Of a stretch of DNA of 41,535 bases, positions 24,859-34,335 are shown piece by piece (position 1 is the stretch's first letter; every line of letters starts with the position of its first letter). Below the pieces are notes generated by a model, which worked only from the letters and a program-made list of their open reading frames with translations, had not been told where the DNA came from and did no database searches. The stretch lies in the NCBI GenBank assembly GCA_019746975.1, contig JAIERK010000230.1, positions 1 through 41,535 of the forward strand. The letters run 5' to 3'. Source of the stretch: Candidatus Obscuribacterales bacterium. Its GTDB lineage: Bacteria; Cyanobacteriota; Vampirovibrionia; Obscuribacterales; Obscuribacteraceae. Made by a program: the position numbers and the translations under genes.

Positions 24859-24981
24859 CTCGGTCGCTATCGTGCTAGTCTTTAAGATGATTAGGCCGGC
24901 CGTCAGAAGTAGCTATGCAAATCGCTTCGGCAAAGTTTGCCGTGTCTACTTCAGCGGCATAAATCATCCGAAGGACTCGCA

Positions 24982-25458
24982 ATGACTATGACTACGAGGG
25001 AATTGAGCCTGCAGGAAAAGTATGCAGCGAAAAGCATCTGTTTTGGATGCGGACCAGCTAACGAAGAAGGTCTACACATTAGAAGTTTTCCAGAAGATGG
25101 CAAACTGGTGTGTTACTGGGAACCCTCGCTGAAGTATCAGGCCATGCCCGGCATGCTTTACGGTGGTCTGATCGGTTGCTTGCTAGACTGTCACTCCAAC
25201 TGGACTGCATCATGGCATCTAATGCAGACTAATGGGCTCGAACATCCACCATGTACAGTCACCGCTCAACATTCGATTAAGTATCTGCGTCCAACACCTG
25301 TAGATCAAACGATTAAACTCGTCGCTCATGTGGTCGATTCCAAATCGGATCGCGCCACTGTCCATGGTGAACTGCTTGTCGGAGACAAGGTTTGCGCCAC
25401 ATGCGACAGTACGTTCGTCGCGGTAAAGCCGGATCATCCTGCATATCACCGATGGTAA
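24982..25458 (+). CDS. PaaI-type hotdog thioesterase
   Basis: The ATG at 24982 has AAGGA about six bases upstream and is preferred over an in-frame ATG 45 bases earlier. The 158-residue product begins with SICFGCGPANEEGLHIRSF, the typical opening of PaaI/YdiI-like acyl-CoA thioesterases, and has the MPGMLYGGLIGCLLDCHSNW helix of the hotdog fold (corresponding to HGG...D in many relatives) and QHSIKYLRPTP near the middle. The fold binds acyl-CoA or acyl-ACP. The exact substrate is unknown. In this family the usual catalytic acidic residue lies in the long helix; here it would be D in LLDCH. The gene stands alone. Confidence 0.85.
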   Translation: MTMTTRELSLQEKYAAKSICFGCGPANEEGLHIRSFPEDGKLVCYWEPSLKYQAMPGMLYGGLIGCLLDCHSNWTASWHLMQTNGLEHPPCTVTAQHSIKYLRPTPVDQTIKLVAHVVDSKSDRATVHGELLVGDKVCATCDSTFVAVKPDHPAYHRW

Positions 25459-25717
25459 CACTATTGTGAGAAACGGTGTCAGATCAACCATTTTCAATGC
25501 ATTATCCAGATGTGTTTAAACACGATAAGCCCACCTGTATCACCATAGACAAGACCGCCGTAAGGACGGTTTCAGCTGTTTCAAGCCTTCTAGTTATAGT
25601 TAGCGAACGTCAGATGCATGGCTACGCCATGTCACCGCTGGCAACACTGCCGGCAATACCACTCAGCCATACAGCTGATAAACCCAAGGTGTATCGACCG
25701 TGCGTGGTCAATCGCGA

Positions 25718-28700
25718 TTAAACGCTAAAATCCGCCTCGACACCCTTTTTAACACCACCCGGAGAAACTCGACAATCAAGTTCGATCATTGCGCCAACGA
25801 CCGGCATATGCACAAACTGCGCGATGACAGGTTTTGCCGTAGCTTGTTCGACAACGTGCCTGTATAGAGCTAATTGAGGCGCATATGACACAGCGCGCGA
25901 TACCCATTCTTCGAATCGACCAGGAAACGTCTTATGGTCGACTATAATCAGTCCTTTATCCGTCTCGGCCAACAGGTCGATTGTACCTCTAACCCTACGC
26001 ACTCCCAGCCTGCCTGATACGGGCATCTCTGTGTGAATTCGCGCATCCGGATAACGGGCTATTAGAAATCGGCTCAACCTCTCTGCCATTATGGGTAGTG
26101 CTTCTGCTGAAATCCAATGGGCGCCGAATGCCGTCACTACTTGCGATGCCTTTTGGAGCCGGCTTTCCTCGGTATCACTTGAGGTATCAAGACAAAGATA
26201 GGCATGGACGCAGTCTCCAAGAACACGCATATCAGGTGTCCCGCTAAGTGGAAATCGCTCTCCTAGGAGGTGGGTTTGCGCAGAACCGCTGGTCTCTATA
26301 GAGAGGTCGGAATCGCCGGCACTGCTCGGATTGAGATAGTATGGGGGAAATGGCAGAGCGGTAGGCGTCGAGTTCGAACTGTATACGGGCGACGAGAAGT
26401 CCGATGAGGGCTCTATATCCTTCGGTTCGTCCATGGGAGTGAATAAGGCATTTGAATCCTTTACATCGTCGATCAGTTCTGCCAAATAGGAAATTTGTTG
26501 ATCGGACAATGTAAGTATCGGCTGATCGAACTGTTCATCGGTTAAACACTTTAGCCAACCGGTACCAAACCGACAGGCAAATACGAGATAATCTCTCGCC
26601 CTGGTCATGCCTACATACAACAGTCGAACATTCTCTGATAATGCCCTCTTTGCCGCAGCCCTCCCTTGAGGAGTCTTATCTGCCTTCTCCTTTAGTGAGA
26701 TTTTGCTTTTCTGTTGACCAAACGGCCAGGGCCAGTATCGAATTGTTCTTCCGGACAGTGGCTTCATTGGATCCAATTTTGCCGCGGATGTATCGACCTT
26801 CACACCAAATGGATCACCCGGCACTGTCCTGTCCAAGTCGAACAGTATCACCATTGGCCATTCCAGGCCTTTGGACTTGTGGTAGGTCAAGATGTGAACA
26901 CCGTTTTCGTCTGGATTGGCAGGTTGGCTGCCCCCTCCCGTCACGAATTTATGAAGGTGAACCACCAGACCGGCAGCAGTTGAGGGAAGTCTGGCGGAGC
27001 TGCACAGCTCTTCGTATGTACGTGCAATACCTCTCAAACTATCGATGTTGGCCAGCCGTTGCCGCACGTTACCCCAGGAGAGAATGCTTTCCATCACGCC
27101 ACTGCAATTGATGGCGCTTTCTAGAACCTCCAGCGGTGTCTTATCGACAAGATAAGATCTGGCATTGGACAATGCGGACAAACAATCGAGAGTCTCGCTC
27201 AAATGATTTGTTTCGCTCGAACCGATAGACTCTGACCCGAGCCACTTCTCCAACCAGGCAGAGCCGTTGAGTTCCAACAATTGATCGAGCCAACGGCCAT
27301 CTTCGGGAGATAGCAGGTTCGCAATTTCTGCAATCGCTAAAGTATCGCTATCGTCGACCATCACCCTCAGTGCCGCGCACACAAGAACACATTCCGGAGT
27401 GTCTAAAAGACCATCGCGCTCGGTAGCCACGGTCAATCCCTGTGAAACGAATGCACGGGCAGCTTTCAGGCGAGTCGCATTGGTTCTACACAAAACAGCG
27501 ATATCAGATCCTTTTATGGGACGTAGTTGCTTGGTGCTCTTGTCAAGCACGCTCCACTTGTCTGGGTTGGAAAGCAAGGATCTGATACCGCCCGCGAGGC
27601 TGCTCAACGCCTGCTCCTGTTTCCTCCCTTTGAGCCACCACACATGGAGCGCATTACCCTGGTCTGGGTGCTCGTCTCTATCCCAGTGTTGAATCACTGC
27701 ACTCGAAGTGGTAATGTTCTTGATCTGGCTGCATTGAGAAAATAATGCGTTGGTGAAGCCGATGAGAGATGGTCTGGAGCGATACGAAGTCTTCAAGACA
27801 TCCTTGCTACCGCCCGTGGCACCAACCAGGTAATCGACCGCATGTCTCATGAGCTCCGGATCTGAACCTCTGAAGCCGTAAATCGATTGTTTCTCATCGC
27901 CAACCCATACTGAAGAACGACATAACTTCGCTAGTTCAAGGAAGATCGCTAACTGAATTGGACTCGTATCTTGAAATTCGTCTACCAGAAGCAAGTGGAA
28001 CTTGTCTTTGAGAACATCTCTAACCTCTGATTTCTCCAGAAGATTCAGCGTAAGCAACTCTTGATCGACAAAATCAATCAGCCCGTGCTCTTTTTTGTAA
28101 TCGGAATACTTCTGCATGGCGGCGGCAGCACATCGAAAAACCCCGAAGATGGCAGTTCTTATATCACTATGCAATCGGGGGTGACGGACATAGAATTGAG
28201 CCACATCAATCAGCGGTTTTATTGCTTCTCGACTGCCTTTTCCGACGTTGAGCTTAGACATATCGGCCCATGACTGCCAAACGACATGCGCACCAGACTT
28301 AACCCGCATATTGATGTCAGAGAGATTTTCAATAACCAACCTGGTCGACTGAGTGAAATCATCCTTCCCAGGTAGATTCTGTATAGTCTTGTCGAGAACG
28401 CTAGCAAGAAGTTCGTCCAGCTCGTCACCCGTACCTTCGTCTGGTAGCGACAAAAGTGCGCTCAGTGAGTTCCACGAGTCTTCCGCAAGCCGCTCCATAT
28501 CAGAGGCATCCATGTTATTGTCACGCGCGAAGTCGATGACCTTCTGTACATCCTTCCTCCAATTGTCCAGCTTCAGCCGGTTGGCTGGACCGTGCATCTC
28601 GTCGGCATATTCGTGAATTACTGAATCGACCGCTATGGCAAAGACCGCCGGAAGTCGTTCTTCACCAATCACAGTAAGATCTGGTGATAGTCCGGCGTCG

Positions 28701-29017
28701 ATAGCATGCTCGGATAGAAGTCGACCACATAACGAATTGACAGTTCCCAGGTAACCTGTGAGAACACCCTGGGCGTTGTGCCAGTCTCCATCGTCGAGAA
28801 GAACGCGGCGAACTCTTCCTACCAGCTCATCGGCGGCTTTATTGGTGAATGTGGTGGCAATGATGCCGGAATTGACGTGGACCAAGTCAGCTGAATCTTG
28901 GCAGTTACCACGCAGTCCGTTCAAATACTCCAGCGACAGTCGATACGTTTTGCCGGTTCCTGCGCTGGCTGAAATGACTGTAATCGGATTAACGATGGTA
29001 TCTCTCGAATCGATCAC
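25718..29017 (-). CDS. addA: AddA-like UvrD-family helicase-nuclease
   Basis: The 1099-residue product has all superfamily 1A helicase motifs: SASAGTGKT (Walker A, K23), TFTNKAADEL, LLVDEFQDTSPIQL (motif II), VGDEKQSIYGFRGSDP, LKTSYRSRP, VHILTYHKSKGLEW and LLYVGMTRARDYLVF. The C-terminal 200 residues hold a PD-(D/E)XK nuclease (RGTIDLLAE, LIIVDHKTFPGRF, then QLALYR). This is the arrangement of AddA, which with AddB processes double-strand DNA ends into 3' single strands for RecA-dependent repair. It is somewhat shorter than B. subtilis AddA. Its start overlaps the end of the AddB-like gene by four bases (ATGA), showing coupled expression. RecB would be the alternative, but RecC and RecD are absent here. 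Confidence 0.92.
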   Translation of the reverse strand: MIDSRDTIVNPITVISASAGTGKTYRLSLEYLNGLRGNCQDSADLVHVNSGIIATTFTNKAADELVGRVRRVLLDDGDWHNAQGVLTGYLGTVNSLCGRLLSEHAIDAGLSPDLTVIGEERLPAVFAIAVDSVIHEYADEMHGPANRLKLDNWRKDVQKVIDFARDNNMDASDMERLAEDSWNSLSALLSLPDEGTGDELDELLASVLDKTIQNLPGKDDFTQSTRLVIENLSDINMRVKSGAHVVWQSWADMSKLNVGKGSREAIKPLIDVAQFYVRHPRLHSDIRTAIFGVFRCAAAAMQKYSDYKKEHGLIDFVDQELLTLNLLEKSEVRDVLKDKFHLLLVDEFQDTSPIQLAIFLELAKLCRSSVWVGDEKQSIYGFRGSDPELMRHAVDYLVGATGGSKDVLKTSYRSRPSLIGFTNALFSQCSQIKNITTSSAVIQHWDRDEHPDQGNALHVWWLKGRKQEQALSSLAGGIRSLLSNPDKWSVLDKSTKQLRPIKGSDIAVLCRTNATRLKAARAFVSQGLTVATERDGLLDTPECVLVCAALRVMVDDSDTLAIAEIANLLSPEDGRWLDQLLELNGSAWLEKWLGSESIGSSETNHLSETLDCLSALSNARSYLVDKTPLEVLESAINCSGVMESILSWGNVRQRLANIDSLRGIARTYEELCSSARLPSTAAGLVVHLHKFVTGGGSQPANPDENGVHILTYHKSKGLEWPMVILFDLDRTVPGDPFGVKVDTSAAKLDPMKPLSGRTIRYWPWPFGQQKSKISLKEKADKTPQGRAAAKRALSENVRLLYVGMTRARDYLVFACRFGTGWLKCLTDEQFDQPILTLSDQQISYLAELIDDVKDSNALFTPMDEPKDIEPSSDFSSPVYSSNSTPTALPFPPYYLNPSSAGDSDLSIETSGSAQTHLLGERFPLSGTPDMRVLGDCVHAYLCLDTSSDTEESRLQKASQVVTAFGAHWISAEALPIMAERLSRFLIARYPDARIHTEMPVSGRLGVRRVRGTIDLLAETDKGLIIVDHKTFPGRFEEWVSRAVSYAPQLALYRHVVEQATAKPVIAQFVHMPVVGAMIELDCRVSPGGVKKGVEADFSV

Positions 29018-32000
29018 GCGTCATACTCCTTCTTACCGCACAGCCTACCGAATTCGCAAATCCGGCATGGCGGCTCTAGTGTTAAAGTGATGTCTGGGAT
29101 GTTGCTGGAACGAAGCTCCGGCTCATCATCACTGATAATGGTGACACCGACCTCCTCGTAAGGTATCACCACTTCCGGTGCGAAGCCGGTAGCGTATGCG
29201 ATACCGCCTCTCAGGTAGTCGAGATGGGTCCTGGCGTTAGCAATCATCCGGTCAAATGTCAGATCAAGAGGTTCGCCGTTGACATAACTGTGCGAAGGAA
29301 AGGGATGTTGTTCGGAGGCAGACAGCAGCTGTCTCTGCCCGATCAAGAAATACCCTGCATCAGTCTTCGCCTTTGACTCCAACCTTTCGAGAGTCGAATA
29401 TACCGCCAGTTGAATCGCCCTACCTTCGAGAATCTCTCTGCGTCTGTAGATTGTGCTTCTGCTCCACTTAAGATCGATGACATAATCGAAGTGATCCGGA
29501 TGTTTCAACACCATGTCAGGGCGCCCCGTGATCTCTATATCATCGAACACGGCTGTGCGAACCGACTCGCAAGTAATGGAAGAGAATCCCGCTTCCCGTA
29601 TCAAATCCGATAACTGACCGGCACCGTCGCATATCGCCTTTTTCAATCTCTGCCTTTCGAGACTAAATCCAGGTTGCAGCAGAGGTGCCGCCAATCGCGG
29701 ACAGAGCCTATCGAACTCCGCTTCGGCTCTTGCCTTCGTGTCAACTGTCGTTGTCCACACGTCGGTTGAAAATATCTCAGCGAACACTGCATGCGCAAGA
29801 ACTCCAGCTAATTGCTCGCCACTAACGACCGATAGCAGATTGCCATATTTGAGATTCGCTTGGAATTTGAGCAACCAACTCATAGGACAAGCTAACAAAC
29901 GCTCCAAACTGGTGGCAGTCTGGTGCTTCGGCACAACAAGATCTTCTCGATATCTCCATTGTGGACGAGGTCCCGGCAAGCGGCGTCTAACAACAGGTTG
30001 CCCCACGAGCACGTGATTCAATATTTCCGTTTTAGGCTCGAAATAGCACTCGTGTGCCTGCTTGATTATCCGGTTTCTAACTCCAGGATCTGCGCCCTCC
30101 AGCGCAGCAGATATCTCATGGAAGAAAGGATGGGCTGCCGCGGCGCGACCTGCCACTGTCCGTGGTTTTACCAGAATCAGTCGCTGCGGAGAGACTAGCA
30201 ATGGTCGCCGCCAACTTTTTGCTTCTCGTATAACTGCTTTCTGCGACGGTTCCAACACTACGTCTTGATGCGCAAGATAAACAAGCTCCTCTTTCGTCCA
30301 AGGGTCCATGGTCACTTTCATCTGCTGTTCGATGAATCCCCACCAAATCACTGTGTGAGCAGAAGAGAGAAGTTGTCCGGGGTGATCGATCGGCACCCAG
30401 GATGACGCTTCCGCCTCGTCAGGGCTGTAGCCATCGCCGATTGCCGATTCGACAATTTTGAGAAGCTGCGATCGAACTAGCTTTTCGGCTCCCGTGGAAG
30501 TTATGGTTGCAGAAAGCACTTCCGCACAGGAAGCCATTTTGGCGAAAACCTGTAATTGATCGCCCGATGAATCAGGCATGGTGTTTAATCGCATGGTGGC
30601 ATGTTTACGAAAACGATCGCAGATACTCAAAAGTACTTTCGCCGGAACACCATCCCCGGTGTCAAAGAGTGGGGGCTCCAACCAGTCACGCAAGGTTTGC
30701 ATCCGCGACTCGACCAATGCTTCGAGTGAAGGAAATCCATCTAAATTGACCAGTGAGTCCGCCTCACCGACTTCCTCCGACTTGACCAGCGGAATTGCCT
30801 CAACGCTTCCCTCCGATCTGACTAGCGCGTCCAGCTCAACGCGACCCTCTGACCTCACCACCGTTTCCTTAAGCGAGTCTCCTAACTCCGCGATATCGAT
30901 GTCTACAACGGGACTCACCGCCCCTTTCTTCGCAGCTCTTCCGAAGTCCTCAACAACGGCACCTTCTGCAGGTTTCACCGGCGCTTCCGTCAAGACATTT
31001 TCAAATGCCTCAATCTCGGCGCTCAGCTCCGACTCCCTGTTCAGTCTAGTAAGAAGGTCCTCCCTGGTTTCATCCCACGCGCTTTGCCAGGCACCGCCAC
31101 CGATACCGGGCTGATTCCTGAGCGCCTGAATGAAGCGACGCGCAATGTACCGTGGAATCGGTCCCATCGGCACCATCAAGAACTCAATCATCCTTGCAGG
31201 ATCAAACGGTGCCCACAATAGCTCAAGCGCTAGCGGCAAGGCCTGCAGATAGCCACGCAGTTGAGAGGTGCTTCCACCGCCAAGAGAAGGCAGCGATTGT
31301 TTTTTCAAAAAATGATCGAGAATTGCAGTAGAACTTCCTCGAATTATCACCGTGGAGTCAGAATCGTCAATCGTCGAGAGTAAGCGCCCAATGTAATCGG
31401 CTGCTTGTACTTCATCGTCGGATTCGAGGATAGCGAAAGTCGAATCACCGGTTAACTCGACTGCATGCTGGAACAATACCGATGACCTGAGTCTTTCCAC
31501 GTCGCTGCCTAAGTTTTTCTCCGCGACCTTTTCGTGACTGACTGCTGACTGAGGTTGAGCAGCACTGCCACTAATTTGACTGTCTCTATCGATAGAAACT
31601 TCTATATCTACGCCTTTCTTCTCCAGCAAAAGTATCAACTTCCGCCAAATTGGAGGAAGCTCCTCCAGGTCATCAATCAGAGTGATTTTATCGATGGCCA
31701 CATTCTGGACTTCGTTGAGTCGCCTCAAAATCGGATTCACAAGATCGTGAGTCGACAGAATATTCTTATTCCGAAGGCGTTCCAACTCTTCGAACGTCGC
31801 TAATCGCTTCGGCATCGAGTCGACAACACTCGGATTATCGTGCTCGATAAGCCAACCGCTACCGACAAGCTCATCGCGCATCTGAAGAAGCATCTTCGCC
31901 GCTCCCCAGCGGTCGGTTTCGAACGAACGAGAATAAAATCGGTTGCCGTCGTCAAGCTGAGACATCATTGACATGTACTCTGCAATTCGCACGGAATATG

Positions 32001-32142
32001 CAGGCAAAATCACCGCTATACCAAGCCGCAAACACAATTGCGAAATCAGTCCAATCGGTCCGACGGTCAAACGACCAACCGCCGACACTTCAGGATAGGA
32101 CGGACCGTCAAGATGCCACCCAAATATGATGTCTAACTTCAT
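29014..32142 (-). CDS. addB: AddB-like nuclease subunit with Fe-S staple
   Basis: The 1042-residue product ends in a PD-(D/E)XK nuclease: GRPDMVLKHPDHFDYVIDLKWSRS and, later, GRAIQLAVYSTLERL. Four cysteines match the AddB iron-sulphur staple: C752 in LACPMSWLLKF and C1026, C1029 and C1035 in CRICEFGRLC (CxxC-x5-C). The N-terminal half is a degenerate helicase-like region and I see no Walker A motif, unlike AddB of B. subtilis, so ATP hydrolysis is presumably left to AddA. A disordered Asp/Glu/Ser-rich linker around residues 400-480 contains a five-copy repeat. It precedes addA with a four-base overlap. The pair is adjacent to a non-functional-looking Ku, so end repair here probably relies on recombination. 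Confidence 0.88.
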   Translation of the reverse strand: MKLDIIFGWHLDGPSYPEVSAVGRLTVGPIGLISQLCLRLGIAVILPAYSVRIAEYMSMMSQLDDGNRFYSRSFETDRWGAAKMLLQMRDELVGSGWLIEHDNPSVVDSMPKRLATFEELERLRNKNILSTHDLVNPILRRLNEVQNVAIDKITLIDDLEELPPIWRKLILLLEKKGVDIEVSIDRDSQISGSAAQPQSAVSHEKVAEKNLGSDVERLRSSVLFQHAVELTGDSTFAILESDDEVQAADYIGRLLSTIDDSDSTVIIRGSSTAILDHFLKKQSLPSLGGGSTSQLRGYLQALPLALELLWAPFDPARMIEFLMVPMGPIPRYIARRFIQALRNQPGIGGGAWQSAWDETREDLLTRLNRESELSAEIEAFENVLTEAPVKPAEGAVVEDFGRAAKKGAVSPVVDIDIAELGDSLKETVVRSEGRVELDALVRSEGSVEAIPLVKSEEVGEADSLVNLDGFPSLEALVESRMQTLRDWLEPPLFDTGDGVPAKVLLSICDRFRKHATMRLNTMPDSSGDQLQVFAKMASCAEVLSATITSTGAEKLVRSQLLKIVESAIGDGYSPDEAEASSWVPIDHPGQLLSSAHTVIWWGFIEQQMKVTMDPWTKEELVYLAHQDVVLEPSQKAVIREAKSWRRPLLVSPQRLILVKPRTVAGRAAAAHPFFHEISAALEGADPGVRNRIIKQAHECYFEPKTEILNHVLVGQPVVRRRLPGPRPQWRYREDLVVPKHQTATSLERLLACPMSWLLKFQANLKYGNLLSVVSGEQLAGVLAHAVFAEIFSTDVWTTTVDTKARAEAEFDRLCPRLAAPLLQPGFSLERQRLKKAICDGAGQLSDLIREAGFSSITCESVRTAVFDDIEITGRPDMVLKHPDHFDYVIDLKWSRSTIYRRREILEGRAIQLAVYSTLERLESKAKTDAGYFLIGQRQLLSASEQHPFPSHSYVNGEPLDLTFDRMIANARTHLDYLRGGIAYATGFAPEVVIPYEEVGVTIISDDEPELRSSNIPDITLTLEPPCRICEFGRLCGKKEYDA
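30710..30889 (-). repeat. 36-bp tandem repeat inside addB (5 units)
   Basis: Units start at 30710, 30746, 30782, 30818 and 30854, exactly 36 bases apart, and resemble TTGACCAGYGNNTCCGCCTC on the plus strand at their start. They encode imperfect 12-residue repeats of the type ELDALVRSEGSV in an acidic linker of the AddB-like protein. Confidence 0.85.
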
Positions 32143-32306
32143 GCCAACTAATTATACAGAAAGCTACCATCGACAAGGGCGACTAACCCTCGAAAGTCTC
32201 GAAGCGGAGCTTGTGAGACATTAGCGTCGCGTCTCACTCAGAGGGCAACGTCAACCGTCCGCGCAGACCCGACTGCTTATGTTGAGTGCAAACGCCATCT
32301 ATATTT

Positions 32307-33047
32307 CTAGCGCACTAAAGAGAGCTGTTCAACTTCGGCAATTCCGTGTGCGGCGCTGTCGCTCTGTGCGGCTTCAAATATTGCTGTTGGAGCGAATGAC
32401 AGATTATTTCGGGGTTCAAAATGATCTGGAACAAGGCTTTCTACGCGCTCAAGCGCCACAACGACTTCGTGAATACACGGTCCATGATGATCGTGATGGT
32501 GGTGATGATGTCCGTGGTCGTGGTGATGATGCTCGCTACGAAGGCGGCTGCCTTCGGGGGCTGGTGTCAGGCTGTGAGTGGAAGCTTCGTCCTCGCGCAA
32601 CGAAAGCGAACCGTGCGCAGCACCTTCATGTTGATGTGCACATCCGCAGCCGAGAAGTCGCTTATTCTCTCGATTGGCTGAGATCAACAAGACCGCGACC
32701 AGCAAAGAGATACACATGTGTACTCCTTCCTCGATTGCTATGCCGCAAAAGTTGACTACCGACATCAATAGAATGGCAGCGCTGAACATTCCGAGCACGC
32801 GCTTGCTTCTGTGCTTCAAAAAACCAGGCACGATGATAGGCAAACAGATCGCAAGAATCAGAAGAAAAACAAGTTGATCGTTAATCAGCCCATGCGACAC
32901 TTGCTCCATCCCGACGAACGGAAGCACAGCGCTCACCACCGGTAACACCACACAATCTATAAGACAAATAATCGGACCTGCAACGGCGAGAAAGTCGAGA
33001 ATCCTTTTCCAGCGCGTCGTCGCGCGCGTTGAAATACTCGTAGCCAT
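32307..33047 (-). CDS. MerC-like membrane protein with a His-rich metal-binding tail
   Basis: From ATG at 33047 the product is 246 residues; an in-frame TTG at 33083 would add 12. Four predicted helices fill residues about 15-125. The first contains GPIICLIDCVVLPVVSAVLPF, the cysteine-bearing first helix typical of MerC-domain proteins. The C-terminal 120 residues are soluble and include CGCAHQHEGAAHG and a run SEHHHHDHGHHHHHHDHHG with 13 His in 19 residues, followed by PCIH. MerC proteins move mercury or, in other bacteria, are tied to zinc. The His run suggests binding or sensing of Zn, Ni or Cu near the membrane. The gene stands alone, 164 bases from addB, divergent from the toroid gene. 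Confidence 0.75.
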   Translation of the reverse strand: MATSISTRATTRWKRILDFLAVAGPIICLIDCVVLPVVSAVLPFVGMEQVSHGLINDQLVFLLILAICLPIIVPGFLKHRSKRVLGMFSAAILLMSVVNFCGIAIEEGVHMCISLLVAVLLISANRENKRLLGCGCAHQHEGAAHGSLSLREDEASTHSLTPAPEGSRLRSEHHHHDHGHHHHHHDHHGPCIHEVVVALERVESLVPDHFEPRNNLSFAPTAIFEAAQSDSAAHGIAEVEQLSLVR

Positions 33048-33245
33048 GATTCCGACCGCCGTGATGTGTTTGAATATTGCCAAGAATGTAAGATTATCAT
33101 TAACGTGACTTCATAGCTATCCTTGAAATGTCGTCTAGAAGACGTTGCTTATCCATACAAACTAAATATCCTCTAATCGAACTGATAAATTTATGAAAGG
33201 CAACCAATAAAACCACATGCCAAGCGCTATCATGAGAGGGTAATC

Positions 33246-34298
33246 ATGAATTATATCCAAGGTTCAAACCCGAATCTCCTTCGAGAAGTTCTTGAAAAGC
33301 CGCACTGCACCCAAAAGTCCGGCGAAGAGACGATTTCGCAATACTTGACTATTGTGGAGCCACAACTAAGTCTGTCGTCGAGGTACCTCTCGTCGGAAGA
33401 CAGTGCCAAGAGTATGGAAATAGATCCATATTGGCCGAAATGGAATAGCCCCTGGTGGCACATGACCCTTTTCTACGAGATGGGCCTAGCGAAAGACATA
33501 CCTTATATGTCTTTGGAATTGCTGGAAAGTGCGCTCGAGAAAAAGTACCTGCATTTCTTTCCATTCTCCGAGAGCGAGGTTCCCGCAGGGTTCGATCCGA
33601 TTGCTCATGTCTTGTGCCAATGCGCGCTTGGTACCGCCCACAGAATCTTGCACCATGCAGGTCGAGATACCTCGAACATGCCTTGGATTCGAGAGTGGTT
33701 TGTCAAATACCAGTTACCGGATGGCGGGTACAACTGCGACGAGACAGTTTACACAAACAACGGTAAGAGCTCCATGATCTCGACAGTTCATCTGGTCGAA
33801 TCACTTTTAGAATATGACGATTTGAATGAAACAGAAACGCAAGTGTTGGATAGGGCTGTCGATTACCTGCTCAAGCGACGATTGCTTCACTCGCTAAGCA
33901 AAGCTGATCAGATTATCGACAGCAACTGGATTTCAATTACATTCCCACGATTTTACGAAATCGACATTCTCCGCACACTGAATTGTGTCGCGAGATGGTC
34001 AAAAAAACGCAACAAGGTTCTCCCCTGGTCGGCGATTGCAGAAGTGGTATCACTCATGCATGAAAAATCGAGAAATTCTGAGCTTACCGTTGAAAGAGAG
34101 TTTTACAAAAGCTGCAACACCAGAGTCAGAAATGCCGATGGAAGCTGGCAGCCCAAGCAGGAGTCAAGCGTATTTCCATTACTCGAAGCAGTCGGGACAA
34201 AGGGAGCCGCGTCTCCATTTCTAGTCGACCAGTGGTTGAGAACTGTGGAACTGCTTAAACACCTAAACGAGTCAAAACTGCTGTCGACTGTAACGTAA
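33246..34298 (+). CDS. Cytosolic squalene-cyclase-like alpha-toroid protein
   Basis: The ATG at 33246 has GAGAGGG six bases upstream. The 350-residue product has no signal peptide. It contains toroid-type motifs: WPKWNSPWWHMTLFYEMG, WFVKYQLPDGGYNCDETVY and NADGSWQP, each preceding a helix. This is the alpha/alpha-toroid fold of prenyltransferases and squalene cyclases, but the catalytic acidic motif of cyclases is not seen, so the reaction, if any, is unknown. Similar proteins are often annotated as squalene cyclase or nitrogen-fixation-associated proteins by fold alone. It converges with the HTTM gene across 37 bases in which no terminator is seen. Confidence 0.7.
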   Translation: MNYIQGSNPNLLREVLEKPHCTQKSGEETISQYLTIVEPQLSLSSRYLSSEDSAKSMEIDPYWPKWNSPWWHMTLFYEMGLAKDIPYMSLELLESALEKKYLHFFPFSESEVPAGFDPIAHVLCQCALGTAHRILHHAGRDTSNMPWIREWFVKYQLPDGGYNCDETVYTNNGKSSMISTVHLVESLLEYDDLNETETQVLDRAVDYLLKRRLLHSLSKADQIIDSNWISITFPRFYEIDILRTLNCVARWSKKRNKVLPWSAIAEVVSLMHEKSRNSELTVEREFYKSCNTRVRNADGSWQPKQESSVFPLLEAVGTKGAASPFLVDQWLRTVELLKHLNESKLLSTVT

Positions 34299-34335
34299 GG
34301 ACACGAGCGAATAACGAGAGCACGCAACCAATAGC

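Noticed and set aside
25476..25721. 81-codon plus-strand frame before the end of addA
   Set aside because: It starts at GTG without a ribosome site, has no domain or signal peptide, and runs into the end of addA. The 259-bp gap it fills shows nothing else convincing.
33084..33110. AT-rich TGATAAT-containing site upstream of the MerC-like gene as a Zur/Fur box
   Set aside because: Only a half-site is visible with no matching inverted half. It is not enough to call an operator.
33259..33272. GGTTCAAACCC resembling a tRNA T-arm
   Set aside because: No acceptor, D-arm or anticodon arm can be built from the flanking bases, and it lies inside the well-supported start of the toroid gene at 33246.
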